Shown: positions 56,930-64,000 of the stretch, in pieces
Position numbering within the stretch: position 1 is the stretch's first letter
How the letters are laid out: every line of letters begins with the position of its first letter
DNA from: Mermis nigrescens
Lineage: Eukaryota; Nematoda; Enoplea; Mermithida; Mermithidae
Direction: 5' to 3'
NCBI GenBank assembly: GCA_036768485.1
Contig: JAVLUZ010000142.1
Location: 13,797,814 to 13,861,813, forward strand
Length of the DNA: 64,000 nucleotides
Notes under the pieces: generated by a model
Told to the model about the DNA's origin: nothing
The model's input: only the letters and a program-made list of their open reading frames with translations
Database searches by the model: none
Position numbers and translations under genes: made by a program

Positions 56930-57210
56930 ACATAATCTGGGCGTTTGGGTGTTTTAAGCCCCCAGAAAATTTTCAACCCCCTAACCAGAATTCGCGATTT
57001 TTCGATAGTTTCCAAAAATTCGCTAAAAACCCGTGAAAAGGATGCTTTTCAAGCGTTTTTAGCAATTTGTTTGCTCAAAAGTGTCAAATACTCATAAAGA
57101 GCATCGTCAGATACGTCGAAAATCGATGTTTTTGACGCATACCTACCATTTTTTGGCCCAAACAAGCCACTTTAAAATTTCACCCCCCCCCCAAATTCCA
57201 ATGCTGTGTA
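56930..57210. repeat. MITE-like block inserted in a GAT microsatellite
   Basis: The block starts CATACATAATCTGGGCG and ends near CAATGCTGTGTATTTC. Its internal order matches 13345-13575. GATGATGATGAT precedes it and GATGTTGATGATGATG follows it (57212-57320), consistent with insertion into the microsatellite. Confidence 0.55.
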
Positions 57211-57904
57211 TTTCTGCTGATGTTGATGATGATGATGATGACGATGATTATAATGAAAATGATGATGAAAATGATGATGATAATGATGAGGATAACGATA
57301 ACTATGATGATAGTGACCAAATAAATTAATCATGTTAACAGTGTTATAATAAATTAATAATTAATAACTTGTTCCACACGATGCACAAATTTATTTTCAG
57401 ATGGGTTATTACATGATTTATAAGAAGTACTTCGAATGTTTTACGGCTTACATACTTTTTTTATATTAATAAGTAAGCTGCGAATTTTTATTACTCCAAC
57501 TTTTTTATAATCGCGTAATATTTAATTTTCGTAAAGTTATTAAGGTTTTAAAGCATGAAATTGTAAATATTATTTGCCAGAAGAAATCATGAATTTTAGT
57601 CGCCAGAGAACCTTAAAAATCCAAAAAAATTATAAAAATTCAACCTACCTACGTATTTGAATTAACGGTAGGCTAATTAATTAGTTAATTATTAATTAAT
57701 TAAATTGTTAATTAATTAATTAATTAGTTAATATAATCCTTTTTGAAATTCGAGCGAAATTTAATTAATCAATCGACTGAGCAAGTAATCAATTCAAACA
57801 ACATTTTTAGAGATTTTTGTAATATTTCACTTTTTGTCGCTGAAATTCATAATTATATTAATTTTATGTCATAATTAATCATAATTATCATAATTATCAT
57901 TCAG

Positions 57905-57982
57905 GAATTCGAATTGAATGGCGGGTTCAGCGACTTAATAATCAATAATGGCAAGACCAAACACGAACATTACAAGGACTTG
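57905..57982 (+). CDS. NRF-6-like acyltransferase, probable loop exon
   Basis: After TTCAG the frame gives F-E-L-N-G-G-F-S-D-L and K-H-E-H-Y-K-D-L-G, a hydrophilic loop between the first membrane helix and the acyltransferase core. The donor position is a guess (GG|GTCGGT). Least certain of the six exons. Confidence 0.4.
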
Positions 57983-58382
57983 GGTCGGTTTCTAATAAAA
58001 ACTAAGCTAAAAATATTCAATATGAGCAAAAATTGTATATTTATTATTTCCTCCTCTATTATTCCTTTTGTTAGCCATTACTATTTTCGATGAGATTTTT
58101 TTTGGAAAAAGTTTGAAAAAAGTATAAAATAGGAAATTATTCAGAAAAAATTACACAGGGAAAATTAGAAATTAGAAAAAGTTGCAGAAAATTAGTGTAA
58201 AAATTAAATTTAAAATTAAAAAACTTAGAAATTATACTGCTTTATTGGTTTAAATAAAATATTATATGCAGAAAAATTAGAGAAAAATTATTCCGAAAAA
58301 TTGAAAATTAATCAGAAAAAAATTACTTTTCAAAAAACATTTGAGGAAATTCAAAAACTTGATTACGTTTTCTATTTCTCAG

Positions 58383-58550
58383 CTTGGTATTACAAAGTTC
58401 TAATGGCTTGTTCGCTGTATACCAATGGCTCCAAAATTATGAGTACGGACGAGAGTCCCAGGGAATTCGGCGTTTTGAACGCCGTCAAGGCTTTAAATAC
58501 TGCGTGGATGATTGCCATATTTGTCAATATATACGCCATCAGCTATATAG
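58383..58550 (+). CDS. NRF-6-like acyltransferase, core exon
   Basis: 56 codons, TTTCTCAG acceptor, G|GTACGC donor, phase 1 both ends. It has C-S-L-Y-T-N-G-S-K-I-M-S-T, the F-S-x-x-x-N-x-x-x-L motif that opens the Acyl_transf_3 domain, then V-L-N-A-V-K-A-L-N-T-A-W-M-I, where the family has its first core helix. The usual catalytic-type histidine that follows W-V-x-x-x-H in the family appears as F-V-N here, so activity is doubtful. Confidence 0.75.
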
Positions 58551-59320
58551 GTACGCTTTGCGGATTATTGAATTTCAAGTGTCAAATTATTAAATATTAT
58601 TATATTTTAATATTAAAATATTAAATATTATAAAATATGGGATATTAAATCGATAATTATTATTAAATTGTTAAATATTCGCTTTCAAAAAGCACCTTTC
58701 CTACTGATTTTTATGAAGTTTTTGGAAACTTACGAAAAATCGCGAATGCTAGGGGTGAAAAAATTTGTGCAGGGGTGAGTATAGGGGGCGTGAAAGCCCC
58801 TACCCCCAAAGTCATATGTGCGTATAAATATGGAAAAGTCTCGATATGAGAACTTTTATCGAATTCGCGAACAAATTTGGCTAACGGAGCAAAATTGTCA
58901 AAAAATTTGTTCAAAAATTTATGCGACTATACGAGTACGAGAAATTGAGGATTATACCACAAGTAACGAATTTGTTTTCAGTGGCTCATATTGAAAATTT
59001 TTCCGGCCATTTTTGGAATTTTGAAAATTTTCGATCCTATCAGACCACCCTATGTTTTATATAATTCGATAACGATAATGATAGTGATAATGATGATAAC
59101 AACAATGACAATGTTAAAACTGAATATAAAATAAGGCACATTATCCTGTAATAATTTTCAGTCAATTCAATTTATCGCTTACTGCGTATTATTTATTTAT
59201 TTTTCATTTATTTTAATTCTCTTAAATTATTTTTATTTATTTATCTATTTATTTTTCTTATTTATTTTATTTTTATTTATTTATTTTTGTATTGTTTTTA
59301 TAACCCGCTTATTTTGTCAG

Positions 59321-59516
59321 ATAATACGAAAGCTATTCCCAAATTTGTCGCCGGTTTCTGGTATCAACTGGTCAACAACGGTTCGTTCGTTTCCGACACA
59401 TTTTTGTTAATTAGAGGTTCCTCGTTGTGCTATTGGTTTTTAAAACGGGTTCACAGCGTCAGTGGAGTGATTCCGGTTAAATTTCGGCTCCGTCATTACG
59501 CCAAGCGTTTGTTCAG
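59321..59516 (+). CDS. NRF-6-like acyltransferase, exon
   Basis: Entered in phase 1 (completing an aspartate codon), left in phase 2 (CAG|GTTGGA). It encodes N-N-G-S-F-V-S-D-T-F-L-L-I-R-G, matching the conserved S-V-D-T-F-F-x-x-S-G membrane segment of the family, then a basic loop leading to R-L-F-R. Confidence 0.78.
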
Positions 59517-60610
59517 GTTGGAAAATTTCGATGAAAAATTTTGGGGCATATGATTGATCGCCAAATTTTTTGATTTTGTCAAAAGATGCGAGGAGGAAGA
59601 AGAATTACGAAGAAAGAAAAATGCATTAAAGATATAATACAATAACATATAACAAAAGACATAATATGCACAATAAAATGCGATAGTTGAAATACGATAA
59701 AACACGCTCGTGCGAAATACACGAATAGAAAATTATCAAAAAGCACATGCCAAATACATGCAGAATATGCAAAATGTATAAAATATTCGAATTGACAAAA
59801 TATATAATGATGCAGTGTGAAAGATACAAAATATTTGCATAAAATGCCATGAAATCAAATAGGTTGATACAAAAAATTCATCACATTACATTGAAGTACG
59901 AAATACGTCTTATAAATCACGATCATCGGGAATTTTACCTCTCGCAGAAACATTTTTTCCCTCTCCTTATGCAAAAATTTCTAATCCGTTTGGTTTTGGT
60001 TTCCAAAAAAATCGTAGAAAATGCCCTGTTTTAGGCGCTTTTGGTTTAAATTATTAATTTTATAAGCCTTTTGCAACAACCAGTTATTTTTGAATATATT
60101 TTTTCAATTTTATCGAATTGTCTCCAAGAAAAAATTTCTATGCCTTTATCGTCCAGAAAGAATGAACGTCGTTAAATACGCCGGAAAATGGTGTTTTGAC
60201 GCTTTGTCAACCATTTTGAGCCCAGAAAGGGCACTTTGAAAAAATTCATTTAACGCCCAAAATTTTCGTGCTTTTCAATTTTTCAATCTTTATTTCTTAA
60301 CAAAAAAAATTTCAATTTTCAATTTCCTTTTCATTCTCAATTTCTATTTATTCCATGAATTTTCAAATACTCGTACATGTAAGTACGTTGAGCTGAGGTC
60401 ATCATTTGTTCAATAATGGTATCCCGAGGAAACGGTCGGGCTTACGAATTTTTACAAAATTTTAGACTTTCGAATTATATTGATTTTTAAGAGTTTTTAT
60501 TTTTAATAATTCTCGAAATTTTAAAAAATCTTGCTGATAAGTTTAAAAGCTAGATAGCCTTCATGCATTTAACTTCCTGTGCACCCCTCATTTTTTCTCT
60601 ACCTTTTTAG

Positions 60611-60785
60611 GATCTATCCACCGTATTTCTTTCTGCTCGTCGTATTTCTGTTTGTTTGGCACTATTTCGTGCGAGGACCCATGTGGACGGTTTATTTCTT
60701 CAACATTAATAGCCCATTGGCTTGTCAGAAAAGCCTGCTGAGCAACTTATTTTTCGTCAACAATTTCCGGTCGTTAGATAGCCCG
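60611..60785 (+). CDS. NRF-6-like acyltransferase, exon
   Basis: TTTTTAG acceptor, CCCG|GTAATC donor. The phase-2 join forms the R of R-I-Y-P-P-Y, the family's R-x-x-R-L-x-P-x-Y position. It then encodes a membrane helix and L-L-S-N-L-F-F-V-N-N-F, the conserved N-L-L-Y-I-N-N-F segment. It ends in phase 0. Confidence 0.8.
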
Positions 60786-61563
60786 GTAATCTGTATAAAT
60801 GTAGAGTAAAATGGACTTTTAATTTTTTTGATTAATTTTTCAAACATTTTGATTTTTTTAAAATCTTTTTTTTTCAGCATATAAATTTTTCCTATTTATT
60901 CCGTTTATCTTTTTGAATCCGTGACTGAAAATCGCCGAAACTCCGCTTACGCTCGTAATTTGAAAATTGCGAAAAATTGATAGAGATTGGGTTTTTATTG
61001 CTATTTTATTTAAATCAACGCAAAATCAATCAAAAAAAATTTATTTTAAAATTTTTGATGATTCTCTTTTTAAGGTCAGGAGGTGAAGGAATTCATTCAG
61101 TCTTCTATGCCTATATCAGTTGTTCGCTAGTAGGATTTATAGTTTTATCACTTCGCTGGAATTCCAGAATTCCGAATTATATTTTAAAATAACTAGCGAT
61201 ATTGATAATTTTTGACCAAGTTGCTTGCAATTTCATTATTTGAGAACATTTTAGAAATTATTGATTCGCTAGAAATTATTCGTTAGAATTAATGCAATCA
61301 ATTGTGAACTATAATGATTATTAATAAAGAATTAGTTTTTTTAAAAATTAATAAATAAAAAATAATGAATGATCGATTAATTATCAATAATACTTAATTG
61401 ATTTTAATATAATTGTTTCATTATTTGTATCAAAGCCATCACTTTGTTGTCCGTTTTTCTTAGTTTTAGTTTCCATTTTTTTTGTATCTGTATTTTTCGT
61501 TTTATTTTTGTATGCATATATTCCGGTCAGTTTTTTATTAATTCCTTTGTCGATGTTTTCTAG

Positions 61564-61643
61564 TGTTTGCCAATTTTACAATTGCTGACGTTGGATATGC
61601 AGTTACATTTGGTTGCTCCGCTTATTCTCGTCGCTATTTTGAA
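61564..61643 (+). CDS. NRF-6-like acyltransferase, exon
   Basis: TTCTAG acceptor, GAA|GTAAAA donor. Phase 0 entry agrees with the previous exon. L-T-L-D-M-Q-L-H-L-V-A-P-L-I-L matches the family's Y-L-x-x-D-M-Q-x-x-x-x-x-P-x-L segment. This exon has no Met-initiated frame and was found by following the phase. Later exons were not found, so the gene runs past the window or is broken. Confidence 0.72.
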
Positions 61644-62840
61644 GTAAAACTTCAGAATGCAAACAATTTTTAATTTTTCGCATTTTTCAGTCGATCATAT
61701 CATATAGGTAGGTACTATTGATAATTTTTAAATTTTTTTTGCATTTTTCAGTTGATCATATCAGATACAATTGATAATTTATAATTTTTCGCATTTTTTC
61801 AGTTGATCATATCATATACGATTAAGGCCTTAATTCCGGTGACTGCAGACTGATATGCCTTAGCACAGAGTTGATCTTGGGGAGGGAGAAGTCTGGGGTT
61901 TTCACTCCCCAGAATCTTCGATTTTCCAAAAAAAAATCTAAGAAAATGTGGTATTTTGAGCGTTTTTAGCGATCGATTGACTCAAAAATCATGTTTTCGG
62001 CGGTTCGCGCCATATACTCATTGTTTCGGCTACATTTTGTTCAATTCACTATAATTTACTTAATTTTTTTTTCAAACTCCCTTCACACTTTTTTATTGTA
62101 GAAAGAAAGAGCCTTGTCAGAAACGCCTAAAAATGTTGTTTTTTGAGACATATCCAATAGGTTTAAGGCCAAATAGGTAATTTAAATAAATTGAGGTATC
62201 AGCCAGAGAGATTTTTGAATCAAAATAGCCTCAGAAACTCGTACACATGCTAAAAGCGCTTAAAAACGACGCGAATGCATAATTTCTGATGATTTCTAAG
62301 TGCTTTTGCAGAAATTTTTTATTTTTATCAATTTTTCCTTCATTTTGACTCATTTTCCAAAGAAAATTTTTAATTTTTTCACTCTTGGGGTCTGGATCCC
62401 CAGACTCATCTCTACATGCACATGCATGTCTGATTTGGACCCTCATGAAAAGTAGGAATTTTTTCGGGGCAAATAAGGCAAAATAAAGAACAAACATTGA
62501 TGAAAATTAAAAATTTTTCTACAAAAACTGCTCGAAAATGATCAGAAGCTGAAATATCACAGGTTTTACGCTATTTTAGCATTTAAAACAGCTTTTGAAA
62601 TTATCTTTGCTTTTGAGAATTTTTTCCTCCTCCGATTCGAGGTCTACGTGTGCTTTAATAAGTGGATCTTCGGTAATTTTAGATTTTTTAATTAACGAAT
62701 CGTAAAATTCGTGCGGTAAAACAACCATTTTGCGTGTCATCATTTTTTCAAAGCTTCTTGAAGTGTCTTAAAAAGTTCGAAAACGAATTCTATGGATTCA
62801 GTCGTCAAAATTTTTTGTTTATCACTCGTGCGCGTCTCAG
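61644..62840. other. Intron or intergenic, diverged repeats
   Basis: TTTTTCAGTTGATCATATCA is repeated at about 61685, 61745 and 61798. About 61865-62220 resembles the MITE-like block at 13345-13575. About 62205-62410 belongs to the GCACAGCATGACC-type repeat family. No exon was recognised. Confidence 0.4.
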
Positions 62841-62849
62841 GTGATTGTG

Positions 62850-64000
62850 TCCTGGGTGACCGGCAGTCCCGAGTGACCGACAGTCCCGGGTGAACGACAG
62901 TCCCGGGTGACCGACAGTCCCGGGTGACCGACAAATGGTTTCAAGAATAGATCTGTCAATCAAAAAATTCCTGTCTGGCCGACAGTCCCGGGTGGCCGGC
63001 TATACCGGGTGGCCGACAGTCCCGGGTTGCCGACAGTCCCGGGTGGCCGACTGTACCGTGTGGCCGACAGTCCCGGGTGACCGACAAGTGGTATAATAAT
63101 AAAATTGTCATGAAAATTCCTAACTGACTAATGATTTCGAAAAATTAATGCCTTTTCAAGTAGGTAACTATATTTATGCACATAAATACTTTTACCAATG
63201 CAATAACATTGCTCATATGAATTCATTGCAAATTTAAAACATGCAGGATTTGGTAAAAAGGCCTATGATTTACATTTCGTTATATTTTAGTGCTATACTA
63301 CTTTAACTTATTGTGGCTGCAAAATTACAGCTACAGATTTGTGTAACTTCAGTGCTGCGAAAGTGCCATCAAATAATTCACTCGCCATTTAACCAAAAAC
63401 AGAGGCGTAGCCAAGTCTTTTGTGCAGCCAGTTTCTCAGTTTTCGAAAATACTGTGCAACGCTCCACTTAAAAATGTTTATTTTGACAAAAAAATTTAAG
63501 CATCCGCCCGATTCAAAATGCAAATGAGGTTTTATTTTTAGAATTTTTCGATTCTGAAGGTGCCTAAACGCGATTTATTGCTTATGCATTCCATAGCGCA
63601 TGTGAAACTACGCTGTAGGCCGAATTTAACGCGCACAAAAATATAAGTAATTCAAGATCTTATAGACGACTGGACAAAAATGAATATTTGATATTTGATA
63701 CAAAATTGTTAGTAAATATGCACATTTAATAAGTTTATATAGAATACAATATGTACATGTAATAACTTTATATTCACGTTTATGCCAGAGCAAACTTTAT
63801 TGTTCTTCTAAGAGAATGAAAACATCACGTATTTCGATTTTGAACAAATATTTATTCATAGTGATAGTACAACCGGGTCATTTGGGAATTTTCATGCCAT
63901 CTATCGATCACCTGGTACAGTGTCAGCCACTCGGGACTGTCGGCCACCCGGTACAGTCGGCCACCCGGGACTGTCTGCCACTCGGAAGAGTCGGCCAGTA
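62850..64000. mobile_element. Inverted-array (foldback-like) element cut by the window edge
   Basis: The left array (about 62855-63095) has about twelve copies of a 17-bp unit, GACCGACAGTCCCGGGT. The complementary array (ACCCGGGACTGTCGGCC) begins at about 63925 and runs off the edge. The 0.8 kb between holds no ORF. Same design as the other foldback-like families but with an unrelated unit. TSD cannot be checked. Confidence 0.75.

Overview
This is eukaryotic nuclear DNA, most likely from an arthropod and probably an insect; the species cannot be named from the sequence. The grounds are AT-rich DNA with GT-AG introns, a Crumbs-like EGF/laminin-G gene, an NRF-6-type acyltransferase gene, and a very heavy load of DNA transposons with clean target-site duplications (TSDs). 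No complete, undamaged, long host gene lies wholly inside the window.

Left part (about 0.8-27 kb). A minus-strand gene spreads ten recognisable exons over 26 kb: EGF, then three laminin-G domains separated by EGFs, then a string of EGFs. Exon phases join correctly from one exon to the next, so this is one gene. The exons carry several one-base frame breaks, at least two in homopolymers. The introns are packed with transposons: a foldback-like element with tandem-repeat termini (2239-3377), a long inverted repeat (about 4.38-12.24 kb) holding a 3.5-kb interspersed element and a Helitron with exact A^T ends (9984-11843), and many 150-270-bp hAT-like MITEs with 8-bp TSDs.

Middle (28-46 kb). This holds another copy of the 3.3-kb element, a 5'-truncated Penelope-like fragment (RT tail plus GIY-YIG), and a small minus-strand ORF. 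It also holds a decayed plus-strand gene (38.06-45.91 kb) that resembles the region found upstream of type-B DNA polymerase in proteins common in insect and cnidarian genomes. That gene has been cut by four foldback-like elements, a MITE in the coding region, a MITE in its intron and a 3.76-kb TGT...ACA element. Several of these have perfect TSDs, so the pre-insertion order can be read.

Right part (46-64 kb). A MULE transposon with an FLYWCH/MULE transposase is nested inside the TGT...ACA element. Next come an F-box gene interrupted by a single MITE, a two-exon minus-strand gene with a histone-fold-like C-terminus, a broken TBP-like gene, an AT-hook ORF fragment, and six exons of a plus-strand NRF-6-like acyltransferase. 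The window ends inside another inverted-array element.

Two things stand out. First, at least four unrelated transposon families here carry termini made of inverted tandem short-repeat arrays. Second, two separate minus-strand genes share an identical block of about 65 bp, 58-60 nt past their stop codons, containing a GGCCCT-TTCA-AGGGCC hairpin like the histone-mRNA 3' stem-loop. One of these genes looks like a histone-fold protein and sits near a TBP-like gene.
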